A DNA stretch of 12,948 nt from JACDCP01 sp050740235 (lineage in GTDB: Bacteria > Pseudomonadota > Gammaproteobacteria > Steroidobacterales > JACDCP01), in contig JBOIDB010000028.1 of the NCBI GenBank assembly GCA_050740235.1, positions 1 to 12,948 of the forward strand, in the 5' to 3' direction. The notes beneath the pieces were generated by a model. The model saw only the letters and a program-made list of their open reading frames with translations, was not told the DNA's origin and did no database searches. Both the position numbers and the translations under genes were made by a program. This document shows positions 1 through 6,971 of this stretch, piece after piece (the first letter of the stretch is position 1; every line of letters begins with the position of its first letter).

Positions 1-1635
1 GGGCGGAATTTCGGAAATCGCGGTCTGACCCCGATTCTTCTTGCGCTGACTATCGGGCTCAGCGGCTGCGCCGGCTTCGATTTCCACAGGACCGCGCCGG
101 TGCCGGCCGAGGTTCAGCCGCTCGTGATCCCCGCGGCAACGGAGGCGGTCGAAGCACCGCCGTTCAGGCTGTCACTGACGGTCGACTTGCCGGCCGGACT
201 TCTGCCGGCGGCGCCCTGTGAGCCGATACCGCCCGGAGATCTGATTGCGCGGGCCCGCGCGAACTTCGCTCTGAAAGCCGTCGAGCGACCGGAAATCCAG
301 CGTCAGCTCGACATGTACGTGCAGCACCCGGAGTATCTCGACCGCGTCTTCACGCGCGCCGGCAAGTATCTCTGGTTTGCGGTCGAGGAGCTGGAGCGCC
401 GCGGCATGCCGGGCGAGCTGGCTTTCCTGCCGATCGTCGAGAGCGCCTTCGACCCGTTCGCATACTCGCACGGGCGCGCTGCCGGCCTCTGGCAGTTCAT
501 TCCGGGCACGGGCCGCGTTTACGGCCTTCGTCAGGACTGGTGGTACGACGCGCGGCGGGACGTGGAAGCATCGACGCTGGCAGCGTTGGATTACCTTCAG
601 GCGCTCGGCAAGCTGTTCGACGGCAACTGGCTGCTCGCCGTGGCGGGCTACAACTCCGGGGAGGGCAACGTCATCCGCGCCGTGCGGCGCAATCGGCAGG
701 CGCTCCGGCCGACCGATTTCTGGAGTCTCCAGCTGCCGCGCGAAACCCGCTCCTACGTGCCAAAGTTGCTGGCGATCAAGCGCCTCGTCGCCGACCCTGC
801 CGCTTACGGCATCACGTTGCCGGCGATTCCGGATGAGCCGTACTTCGTGGCCGTGGACACGGGCGGTCAGATCGATCTCGCGCTGGCCGCCGAGCTCGCC
901 GGCCTGGGGATGGAGGAGCTCTACGCGCTCAATCCGGGCCATAACCGCTGGGCGACGCCGCCCGACGGCCCGCACCGTCTGCTCGTGCCGCTGGCGAACA
1001 GGGACGCCCTGATAGCGGGGCTCGCTACCTTGCCGCCGGACGAGCGCGTCCGCTGGCAGCGGCATCACATTCGCCAGGGGGAATCGCTCGGCGCGATCGC
1101 GCAACGCTACAGAACGACCACGGCCGTGCTGCAACAGGCCAATCATCTGCGCGGCACATTGATCCGCGCCGGCGAGTACCTGATGATCCCGAGCGCGACG
1201 GCAGCGGCCGAGCACTACACGATGAGCGAGGCGGCGCGCCTCGAACGCACCGTCAACACGGCGCGAGGCAGCTCCAGGGAAGTCCATCGCGTGCGGCCGG
1301 GTGACACGCTGTGGTCCATTGCGCAGGCTCACGGCATCGGCACGCGCACCCTGGCGAAGTGGAACGCCATGGCTCCGGGTGATACGCTCGCAGTGGGCCG
1401 GGAGCTCGTCCTCTGGTCATCCGCGGACGCGCAGGTGGGCTCGACGAGCGCAACAGCGACGAACCGGCGCATTCATTACACGGTACGGCGAGGCGATTCG
1501 TTGTACGGCATTTCGTCGCGCTTCAAGGTCTCCGTGCCGCAGCTGATCGAATGGAACAGCCTCAACAAGGACAAATACCTGCAGCCCGGCCAGCGGCTGG
1601 TGCTGTACGTCGACGTCACTCACCAGACCGGTTGA
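1..1635 (+). CDS. mltD: Membrane-bound lytic murein transglycosylase D (5'-truncated by window edge)
   Basis: Cleaves peptidoglycan glycan strands between MurNAc and GlcNAc, leaving 1,6-anhydro ends; expected on the periplasmic face of the outer membrane. The frame is open from base 1 and encodes a lipoprotein signal: a hydrophobic stretch (LTPILLALTIG) then lipobox LSGC, with the acylated Cys at 67-69. The start codon therefore lies upstream of the window. A GTG at 100 is in frame but would delete the signal, so I reject it. Numbering from that GTG, the SLT domain spans about 85-200, with the catalytic Glu in the VESAFDP motif (E114, base 439), then GLWQFIPGT and the AGYNSGEGNV motif. Three LysM peptidoglycan-binding repeats follow at about 1063-1194, 1285-1416 and 1474-1614; E. 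coli MltD has two. A Ser/Thr-rich linker separates LysM2 and LysM3. The stop is TGA at 1633-1635. Family assignment is secure; the third LysM is a lineage variation. Confidence 0.95.
   Translation, partial: GRNFGNRGLTPILLALTIGLSGCAGFDFHRTAPVPAEVQPLVIPAATEAVEAPPFRLSLTVDLPAGLLPAAPCEPIPPGDLIARARANFALKAVERPEIQRQLDMYVQHPEYLDRVFTRAGKYLWFAVEELERRGMPGELAFLPIVESAFDPFAYSHGRAAGLWQFIPGTGRVYGLRQDWWYDARRDVEASTLAALDYLQALGKLFDGNWLLAVAGYNSGEGNVIRAVRRNRQALRPTDFWSLQLPRETRSYVPKLLAIKRLVADPAAYGITLPAIPDEPYFVAVDTGGQIDLALAAELAGLGMEELYALNPGHNRWATPPDGPHRLLVPLANRDALIAGLATLPPDERVRWQRHHIRQGESLGAIAQRYRTTTAVLQQANHLRGTLIRAGEYLMIPSATAAAEHYTMSEAARLERTVNTARGSSREVHRVRPGDTLWSIAQAHGIGTRTLAKWNAMAPGDTLAVGRELVLWSSADAQVGSTSATATNRRIHYTVRRGDSLYGISSRFKVSVPQLIEWNSLNKDKYLQPGQRLVLYVDVTHQTG
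28..69 (+). other. Lipoprotein signal peptide and lipobox of MltD
   Basis: Reading frame 1 gives the hydrophobic segment TPILLALTIG followed by L-S-G-C, a canonical lipobox, with Cys at 67-69. This is the part of the type II signal peptide still inside the window. The residues after Cys are A-G-F, with no Asp at +2, which by the E. coli rule favours Lol-dependent transfer to the outer membrane. Its n-region and start codon are outside the window. Confidence 0.85.
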
Positions 1636-1646
1636 GAGGTGTAAAC

Positions 1647-1663
1647 GGGACACGCCCGATTTC
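1647..1663 (+). repeat. Degenerate half-copy of the REP-like unit, left of copy 1
   Basis: GGGACACGCCCGATTTC at this position matches the palindrome arm GGGACATTCCTGATTTC (plus strand of copy 2) at 14 of 17 bases. It lies 10 bases to the left of the full palindrome and in the same orientation as its left arm. It is best read as a decayed partial unit belonging to a composite repeat. Confidence 0.5.
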
Positions 1664-1673
1664 AAGTGCGGTG

Positions 1674-1727
1674 AAAATGGGGACATTCCTGAATTCGCGC
1701 ACGCGAAATCAGGAATGTCCCCATTTT
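1674..1727. repeat. REP-like palindrome, copy 1 (fabI leader)
   Basis: This is a 54-base near-perfect inverted repeat. Arm 1674-1692 (AAAATGGGGACATTCCTGA) is exactly complementary to 1709-1727. The inner stem TTCGCG (1694-1699) pairs with CGCGAA (1702-1707), and only the 1693/1708 pair and the central CA fail to match. The core 1679-1722 is 41/44 identical to the core of copy 2 at 4900-4943. It lies between mltD (stop at 1635) and the fabI start at 1746. The A-run before the stem and T-run at its end also make it terminator-like on both strands. The size, symmetry and intergenic position fit REP/BIME elements moved by RAYT (Y1) transposases; no such transposase is in the window, so that class is inferred. 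Confidence 0.85.
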
Positions 1728-1732
1728 TGATA

Positions 1733-1738
1733 AAGGGG
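1733..1738 (+). promoter_or_regulatory. Ribosome-binding site fixing the TTG start of fabI
   Basis: AAGGGG sits 7 bases before TTG at 1746-1748. No in-frame ATG or GTG near this point would preserve the conserved FabI N-terminus, so this site and the protein alignment together decide the start. It lies only 5 bases beyond the end of the palindrome. Confidence 0.6.
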
Positions 1739-1745
1739 CCTGAGA

Positions 1746-2528
1746 TTGGGTTTTCTCGACGGCAAGCGCGCGCTCATCGTGGGCCTGGCAAGCTCCCGGT
1801 CGATCGCCTGGGGCATTTCGCATGCCATGCGGCGCGAAGGCGCCGAGCTCGCCTTCACGTACCAGAACGACAAGCTCAAGGACCGCGTGAGCGAAATGGC
1901 CGCGGAGGTCGGCTCGAAGCTCACGTTTCCGATGGACGTCGGCGGGGACGATCAGATCGATCGGGCATTCGTCCGGCTCGGCGACGCCTGGGACGCGCTG
2001 GACATCATCGTGCACTCGGTGGCATTCGCGCCCCGCGATCAGGTCACGGGCAACTATATCGAGGTCGTCAATCGTGAAGGTTTCCGCGTAGCCCACGAAA
2101 TCTCCAGCTACAGCTTCGCCGCGCTGGCAAAAGCCGGCCGCAAGCTCATGAAGGGGCGCAACGGCGCTCTGCTGACGATGACCTACCTGGGCGCGATGCG
2201 CGCCGTGCCGAACTACAACGTCATGGGGCTCGCCAAGGCGAGCCTCGAGGCCAATGTCCGGTTCATGGCGTACGCGCTCGGCCCGGACGGCACGCGCGTC
2301 AATGCCATCTCCGCCGGCCCGATCAGGACGCTGGCGGCGGCCGGCATCTCGGGGTTCCGCAAGATGCTCACGCACGTGGAGGAAACGGCCCCGTTGCGGC
2401 GCAACGTCACGATCGACGACGTCGGCAACGCCGCCGCGTTTCTCTGCTCCGATCTCGCCGCAGGCATCACCGGCGAGATCCTTTACGTGGATGCAGGCTA
2501 CAGCACGGTCGGCATGAAGCTCGACTGA
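1746..2528 (+). CDS. fabI: Enoyl-[acyl-carrier-protein] reductase (NADH), FabI
   Basis: Reduces trans-2-enoyl-ACP to acyl-ACP, the last step of each type II fatty-acid elongation cycle, in the cytosol. The 260-residue length matches the family. It has the divergent Gly-rich nucleotide motif G-L-A-S-S-R-S-I-A (13-21), and the N-terminus (MGFLDGKRAL) aligns residue for residue with E. coli FabI. The catalytic set is Y147, Y157 and K164 within PNYNVMGLAKASLEAN, followed by the substrate-loop region NAISAGPIRTLAA. Residue 93 is Ala, where E. coli has Gly. The start codon is TTG, supported by protein alignment and by an AAGGGG ribosome-binding site at 1733-1738 spaced 7 bases away. A strong palindrome ends 18 bases before the start, so any promoter must lie upstream of that hairpin; I see no convincing one. 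It converges on the TPR gene with a 32-base gap. Confidence 0.97.
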   Translation: MGFLDGKRALIVGLASSRSIAWGISHAMRREGAELAFTYQNDKLKDRVSEMAAEVGSKLTFPMDVGGDDQIDRAFVRLGDAWDALDIIVHSVAFAPRDQVTGNYIEVVNREGFRVAHEISSYSFAALAKAGRKLMKGRNGALLTMTYLGAMRAVPNYNVMGLAKASLEANVRFMAYALGPDGTRVNAISAGPIRTLAAAGISGFRKMLTHVEETAPLRRNVTIDDVGNAAAFLCSDLAAGITGEILYVDAGYSTVGMKLD

Positions 2529-2560
2529 GGCTTCACGCCGCGGCGGGCTGGCGCGACGAG

Positions 2561-3484
2561 TTATTCCGGGGTGCCCTGACCGCCCTTCAGCTGGTCTATC
2601 CGCTGGCGGGCCTGCTCCGCGACTCCGGCCTCCTCGGCGGGCGCCTTCTCGATGTAGGCCTCGTAAGACTCGATGGCCTCGTCCGTGCGGCCGGCCTGTT
2701 CGAAGGCCGCCGCCTTGTTGAGATGCACCGCGACGAGCGACGGATTGATCTCCAGCACGTTGTCGAAATCCTCGACCGCGCTCGCGACGTCCTGCTTGAC
2801 GTAGGCGTATATCAACCCGCGGTTCAGAAGCACTTCCTCGAAAGCCGGATCGATCTTCAGGGCTTCGTCGAAGTCCGCCAGCGCCCGATCGTAGTCCTTC
2901 TTGTTGTTCGCATAGACGACGCCGCGGTTGAAGTACGACATGGCGTACTTCGGGTTTAAGTCCACGGCGCGCGTATAGTCCGCGATCGCCGGATCGTAAT
3001 CCTCCCGCAGCGTGTGCATAGCGCCGCGGCTCTGGTAGGACTCGGCATCCTGCGGATTCAACTCTATCGCTTTGCTGTAGTCGGCGATGGCCTGCTCGTA
3101 GTGCTCCTGCGCCGCGTGAATGTTGCCTCTGCTGCTCCATGCCTTGCTGTATTCGGGCTCTGCGGCAACGGCCTGGTCGGCCTCGGCCATCGACTGCTCC
3201 CACGCGCCCTGGTTGGCGACGACGAACGCCTTGAAGATGTGCACCGCGGTCGCTTCGTCGATATTGCCCGAAGCGGCGTCGTTCACGATCTCCAGCGCCG
3301 AAGCCGAGCTCAGATCGAGCGGATCGGCCTGCAGAGCCTGCTCGAATGCCTGGCCGGCCTCCTCGAGCCGCCCTTCAGCGGCCTGCTGAGTGCCCTGCTC
3401 GTACAGCGCGTCCGGGGTTTGGCCGTGCGCGCTGCCAATCGCGAGCAGGCTGAGTGCGGTCAATGTCGTTGCAATGGATTTCAT
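2561..3484 (-). CDS. Secreted tetratricopeptide-repeat (TPR) protein
   Basis: A 307-residue protein of unknown specific role. Residues 1-21 form a Sec signal peptide (MKSIATTLTALSLLAIGSAHG) with likely cleavage before Gln22, so it should be periplasmic; the lack of a lipobox Cys argues against a lipoprotein. The rest is helical repeats: one TPR at about 26-59, a less regular stretch at 60-92, then about six consecutive TPRs from about 93 to 282, with the typical W/G/Y/A/P pattern (for example AWSSRGNIHAAQEHYEQAI and ELNPQDAESY). Such arrays bind other proteins, but nothing shows the partner. A perfect AGGAGG ribosome-binding site lies 5 bases before the ATG at 3482-3484. The frame stays open further upstream, but that part is antisense shadow of the symporter gene. 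A GATAAT hexamer at 3530-3535 (-) could be a -10 box but has no good -35. The gene starts 68 bases after the symporter stop and may be co-transcribed with it. Confidence 0.9.
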   Translation of the reverse strand: MKSIATTLTALSLLAIGSAHGQTPDALYEQGTQQAAEGRLEEAGQAFEQALQADPLDLSSASALEIVNDAASGNIDEATAVHIFKAFVVANQGAWEQSMAEADQAVAAEPEYSKAWSSRGNIHAAQEHYEQAIADYSKAIELNPQDAESYQSRGAMHTLREDYDPAIADYTRAVDLNPKYAMSYFNRGVVYANNKKDYDRALADFDEALKIDPAFEEVLLNRGLIYAYVKQDVASAVEDFDNVLEINPSLVAVHLNKAAAFEQAGRTDEAIESYEAYIEKAPAEEAGVAEQARQRIDQLKGGQGTPE

Positions 3485-3552
3485 CCCTGCCTCCTTCGTG
3501 CTCCGTTTGCGGTAGCGATCGGTAAGTGGATTATCTTCCTTTCGAGGTCGAA

Positions 3553-4875
3553 TCAGCGAGCCGGTTCCCTCGGCAGCGCCGAAGCGGCCGGCTCGGCCTG
3601 GAGAATGCCTTGCTCGCCCTCGTGGCGTGCTATGACGACCGCCACGCAGGTGTCGCCGAAGATATTGAGCGCGGTGCGGAACATGTCGAGGATGCGGTCG
3701 ACGGCCAGGATGATGCCGATCGCCTCCAGCGGCAGGCCGATGGCCTGCATGATGATCGCGATCGCCACGAGGCTCGCGGCCGGAATGCCGGCGACGCCGA
3801 CCGAGGTCAGCAGGGCGATGATCACGACCGTGAACTGGGTGGCGAAGGTCAGCTCGAGACCGTACGCCTGGGCGATGAAGATTGCCGCCACGCATTCGTA
3901 CAGCGCGGTGCCGTTCATGTTGACGGTGGCGCCGAGCGGCAGGACGAAGCTCGAGATGCGGTTCGATACGCCGGCGTTCTTCTCCAGGCACTCCATGGTG
4001 ACCGGTAGCGTCGCCGATGACGATGCCGTCGAGAACGCAGTCAGCAAAGCGGTGCTCATGGCGCGATAGTGACGCCACGGGCTCACTCGGCCAACGAAGA
4101 ACAGCAGCGCCGGCAGCGTGACGACCGCGTGAAAAATGAGACCGAGCATGACGCTGACGAAAAACAGCCCGACCGTCTGCGCGAGCTCGGCCATTTCGGA
4201 GGGATCGATGCTGGCCACGACTTCGGCGACGAGGGCGAACACGCCGAGCGGCGCAAATTTCATGACCAGGTCGGTGATCCTCATCATGACCTGGAAGATG
4301 CCCTGCCAGAGCTGCCAGAGATGCTCGGAAAACGGCGCCTCGATGCGCGTCATGAAGTAGCCGAACACGAGGCTGAACGTGATCAGCCCGAGAAGCTGAC
4401 CGTTTGCGGCGGCCTCGACGATGTTCGGCGGAATCATGTCGAGGAATACCTGCGTCAGATCCGCCGCGCCGCGCCCTCCGATCTCCTCCGCCGCCGCCGC
4501 GCCTTTCGCCGCGGAAAGGCCGAGAATTTCCCGCGCCGGCTCGCCGTCGACGATGCCGGGCGAGATCAGATTGACGATGACGAGCCCGGTAAAGGTGGCG
4601 ACCAGACCGGTCGCCAGATAGTAGAAAAGGGTCATGCCGCCCAGCCGGCCGAGCGCGCCGCCCGAGCCGATGCCGGCAATGCCGCAGATGATCGACGACA
4701 TGATCAGCGGCACGATGAGCAGCCTCAGCGCGTTCAGGAACAGCTCGCCGACGAAGTCGTACATCGCGAAGAAACTGATGCCGAACACGCCGGTCTCGCG
4801 GCCGGTGAGCAGCCCCGCTGCGATGGCCAGGATCAGGGCGATGAGGATCTGCCAGTGCAGCTTGAGCTTGAACAT
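3553..4875 (-). CDS. Dicarboxylate/amino acid:cation symporter (DAACS family), likely glutamate/aspartate type
   Basis: Inner-membrane secondary transporter that takes up acidic substrates with Na+ or H+. The 440-residue protein has the family fold: repeated hydrophobic segments from residue 8 on, a serine-rich re-entrant hairpin (FSTASSSATLP, about 281-291), the cation-binding NMNGT motif (319-323), the VAGIPAASL hairpin (about 361-369), and the TM8 substrate site D397-M-F-R400-T, N404, G407-D408. By the established GltPh/EAAT structures, this Asp...Arg pair binds the amino and side-chain carboxylate groups of glutamate or aspartate; DctA has a different sequence there. So an amino-acid substrate is favoured over C4-dicarboxylates, by inference. 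I chose ATG 4873-4875 because GAGGGG precedes it by 6 bases; an ATG at 4897-4899 would add eight residues and touches the palindrome edge. It lies between ppiD and the TPR gene, same strand. Confidence 0.93.
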   Translation of the reverse strand: MFKLKLHWQILIALILAIAAGLLTGRETGVFGISFFAMYDFVGELFLNALRLLIVPLIMSSIICGIAGIGSGGALGRLGGMTLFYYLATGLVATFTGLVIVNLISPGIVDGEPAREILGLSAAKGAAAAEEIGGRGAADLTQVFLDMIPPNIVEAAANGQLLGLITFSLVFGYFMTRIEAPFSEHLWQLWQGIFQVMMRITDLVMKFAPLGVFALVAEVVASIDPSEMAELAQTVGLFFVSVMLGLIFHAVVTLPALLFFVGRVSPWRHYRAMSTALLTAFSTASSSATLPVTMECLEKNAGVSNRISSFVLPLGATVNMNGTALYECVAAIFIAQAYGLELTFATQFTVVIIALLTSVGVAGIPAASLVAIAIIMQAIGLPLEAIGIILAVDRILDMFRTALNIFGDTCVAVVIARHEGEQGILQAEPAASALPREPAR

Positions 4876-4899
4876 CAGTTGCCCCTCACGCCGGAACAT

Positions 4900-4943
4900 G
4901 GGGACATTCCTGATTTCGCGAATGCGAAATCAGGAATGTCCCC
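4900..4943. repeat. REP-like palindrome, copy 2 (symporter leader)
   Basis: This is a 44-base inverted repeat: 20 perfectly complementary bases on each side (4900-4919 with 4924-4943) around GAAT. It differs from the core of copy 1 at three bases only, two of them in the loop. It occupies the gap between the ppiD stop (4992) and the symporter start (4875). It lacks a T-run on either strand, so it is not a standard intrinsic terminator. REP/BIME classification is inferred from structure and repetition. Confidence 0.85.
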
Positions 4944-4967
4944 TTTCGCGAAACCGGGGAATATCCC
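4944..4967 (-). repeat. Degenerate half-copy of the REP-like unit, right of copy 2
   Basis: On the minus strand this stretch begins GGGATATTCC and ends TTTCGCGAAA. It resembles the arm GGGACATTCC...TTTCGCG, with one change in the first ten bases and CCGG in place of TGA in the middle. It directly abuts the full palindrome and points toward it, mirroring the half-copy left of copy 1. The short TTTCGCGAAA palindrome (4944-4953) is part of it. Confidence 0.45.
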
Positions 4968-4991
4968 AGTCTCGCCTGAAACATTGCTCTG

Positions 4992-6902
4992 TTATCGAAC
5001 GTCAGCGTTCTCTTCCAGGTCGTCGTTGATTTTTACGCTGGCGTCTGCGCGGATGTCCTCGACGTAGGCGGTGAACTCGCTGGCGCCGCGGACACGGGCG
5101 AGTTGCTGGCGCCGTGTATCGAGCTCGGTTTCCGACAGCGCTTCGGTGCTGCCGGCGCGAACGCCGGATAGCAGGTAAACGGCGAAATCGCCGTTGTTGA
5201 GCTCCAGCGCCCCGACGGTCGGCGACTCGCCGGTCGGCCGCTCGGCCCGAAAGGCTTCGCTCAGCAGCGCGGTCGGCAGCTCCGGCTCGGCGCGCCCCAC
5301 GTAGCGCGGCGCGTGAAGCTCGAGGCCGAGCTCGGCCGCGAGCTCTTGCGCATTGCCGCCGCCAACGATCTGCTCGCGGAAATTCCTGCCCGCTTCGGCG
5401 GCCTTTCGCTGCGCCTGTATACGCGTCAACGCGGCGACGATCTCGCCGCGTACGTCTTCGAGCGGTTTCACGGTCGAGACCTGGTGATCGCTCACGCGCA
5501 CGACCATCGCATGATTCTCGCCCAGCTCGAGGATCGGGCTGTTCTCGCCGCCGACGAGCACCGCTTCGTCGAACGCGGCATCGATGACGATCGGGTTGGC
5601 GCCGATTTCACCGCCGCCGTTCGTGCGCGAGAACTCCGGAATCCGGTGCAGCTCCAGATCGAGTTGCTCCGCCACGGAGTCCAGCTCACCGGACGTCTCG
5701 AAGGCCGCGTCGGCAAGCGCCTGCGCGCGATCGTAGAATCGGTCGTCCGCGCGCTCGGACTTGAGCTCGGCGGTCAGCTCCTCGCGCACGTCGTCCAGGG
5801 TGCGCGTCTCGCCGGGCCGGACATCCGTAAGCTCGATGACGTGAAAACCGAACTCGCTGCGCACCGGGCCGCGAATCTCGCCGGCGCTCATGGAGAAGAG
5901 CGCGTCGTCGAACGGTCCGGCGAACATGCCGGGCTCGAGCCAGCCGAGATCGCCGCCCGCATTCGCCGTGCCGGTGTCGTCGGAAAATTCTCTTGCGAGC
6001 GCGGCGAAATCACCGCCGGACTGCGCGCGTTCCAGCACCGCCGCTGCCCTGGCCTGCGCTTCCTCCTCGGTCGTGTCGTCATCTATCTCGATGAGGATAT
6101 GGCGGGCGCGCCGCTGCTCCGTGGTGCGGTACCTTTCGCTGACGCTTGCGAAATACTCCTCGAGTTCCTGCTCCGAGACGTCGATGTCGCCGGCCATCTC
6201 GTCTGCGCGCACCTCGACATAGCTGAGCGTGACCGTTTCGGGTGTGCGGTATTCGTCCTCGTGTGTCGCGTAATATTCCTCGATCGCGGCATCGTCGATG
6301 GATACGCCATCCTCGTAAGCCTCAACGGGAAACTCGACCCAGGCCAGCTCGCGCTGTTCTTTCTCGAGCTCGGCGAATCGGCGCACCTCCGCCTGCGTGG
6401 CAAATGCCGTGCGCGTGATTGCCTCCTGAAGCTGGTTGAGCTCGAGCAGATTGCGCTGCTCGGCTTCGAAAGCACTCGGAGAAAGCCCCTGACTGCGCAG
6501 GCGCGCGTTGTAGGCGTCGCTGGAGAACTCGCCCCCGACCTGAAAGACCGGCAGCGACTGGATCGACTCGATCACGGCCGCATCGCTGACGCGGTAGCCT
6601 GCCTCCTCGGCGCGCTGGCTCAGCAACGATCTGCGCACCATGCCTTCGATCACGTTCCGGCGGATCTGCTCCCGCATGGCATCGGGTATTTCGTCCTGGT
6701 AATACTGTTGAAACTGGTTCAGGCGGTTCTGATAGGCGGTGCGGAATTGGGAGAGCGGAATCGCTTCACCGTCGACCTTGGCGGCCTCGTCACGCGCGGC
6801 GGTGCCGAAATCTATGCCCCAGAAAATGAACGTCAGGGCAATGAGGCCCAGCACGATGCCGGCGATCCAGCCGGTGATCCTGTCGCGAATTTGCTGCAGC
6901 AT
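4992..6902 (-). CDS. ppiD: PpiD-like peptidylprolyl isomerase/periplasmic chaperone
   Basis: A membrane-anchored folding factor that acts near the Sec translocon exit on secreted and outer-membrane proteins. The 636-residue protein (E. coli PpiD 623) has a short cytosolic N-terminus, one transmembrane segment at about 11-30 (WIAGIVLGLIALTFIFWGI), a SurA-type N-terminal chaperone region at about 40-190, a parvulin rotamase domain at about 262-362 (RRARHILI, DFAALAREFSDD, GGDLGWLEPGMF, SEFGFHVIELTD), and a C-terminal chaperone half. Acidic residues dominate the periplasmic part. E. coli PpiD has a largely inactive parvulin domain; activity here cannot be read from sequence. The ATG at 6900-6902 follows a GGAGG site at 6 bases. 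An extended -10 lies just upstream, so it is probably transcribed independently of the tRNAs. Position after hupB is the usual one. Confidence 0.95.
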   Translation of the reverse strand: MLQQIRDRITGWIAGIVLGLIALTFIFWGIDFGTAARDEAAKVDGEAIPLSQFRTAYQNRLNQFQQYYQDEIPDAMREQIRRNVIEGMVRRSLLSQRAEEAGYRVSDAAVIESIQSLPVFQVGGEFSSDAYNARLRSQGLSPSAFEAEQRNLLELNQLQEAITRTAFATQAEVRRFAELEKEQRELAWVEFPVEAYEDGVSIDDAAIEEYYATHEDEYRTPETVTLSYVEVRADEMAGDIDVSEQELEEYFASVSERYRTTEQRRARHILIEIDDDTTEEEAQARAAAVLERAQSGGDFAALAREFSDDTGTANAGGDLGWLEPGMFAGPFDDALFSMSAGEIRGPVRSEFGFHVIELTDVRPGETRTLDDVREELTAELKSERADDRFYDRAQALADAAFETSGELDSVAEQLDLELHRIPEFSRTNGGGEIGANPIVIDAAFDEAVLVGGENSPILELGENHAMVVRVSDHQVSTVKPLEDVRGEIVAALTRIQAQRKAAEAGRNFREQIVGGGNAQELAAELGLELHAPRYVGRAEPELPTALLSEAFRAERPTGESPTVGALELNNGDFAVYLLSGVRAGSTEALSETELDTRRQQLARVRGASEFTAYVEDIRADASVKINDDLEENADVR

Positions 6903-6931
6903 CGAGAGCCTCCGGGCTCGCTTCAGGACGG

Positions 6932-6940
6932 ACCATAGCA
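6932..6940 (-). promoter_or_regulatory. Probable extended -10 promoter of ppiD
   Basis: On the minus strand the sequence is TGCTATGGT, an extended -10 (TGn + TATGGT, four of six consensus bases). It lies about 30 bases before the ppiD ATG, giving a short leader with the GGAGG site. No good -35 is visible at 16-18 bases, which extended -10 promoters can tolerate. Confidence 0.4.
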
Positions 6941-6971
6941 GAAACGACTTGCGGCGCGTCCCCTATTGCAG

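Noticed and set aside
2025..2027. Ala93 in FabI as a triclosan/diazaborine resistance signature
   Set aside because: Changes at E. coli Gly93 give resistance, but Ala occurs naturally at this position in triclosan-sensitive FabI such as that of Staphylococcus aureus, so it is not diagnostic.
2529..2560. CGCCGCGGCG in the fabI/TPR convergent gap as a bidirectional terminator
   Set aside because: A ten-base self-complementary run with no loop and no T-run is too weak.
1662..3203. Minus-strand frame of 513 codons overlapping fabI and the TPR gene
   Set aside because: It crosses the fabI gene in antisense and translates the TPR region out of frame.
3485..4078. N-terminal extension of the TPR protein into the symporter gene
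   Set aside because: The extension is an out-of-frame shadow of the symporter; the ATG at 3484 has a perfect AGGAGG and begins a signal peptide.
1674..4943. A CRISPR array, composite transposon or phage attachment pair made from the palindromes
   Set aside because: Only two copies 3.2 kb apart, no spacer periodicity, no transposase or integrase between them, no target-site duplication seen, and the tRNA genes show no duplicated 3' ends.
5313..6938. Long plus-strand open frame opposite ppiD (541 codons)
   Set aside because: It is antisense to a clear ppiD gene, has no recognisable domain and reflects the high-GC codon bias of the real gene.
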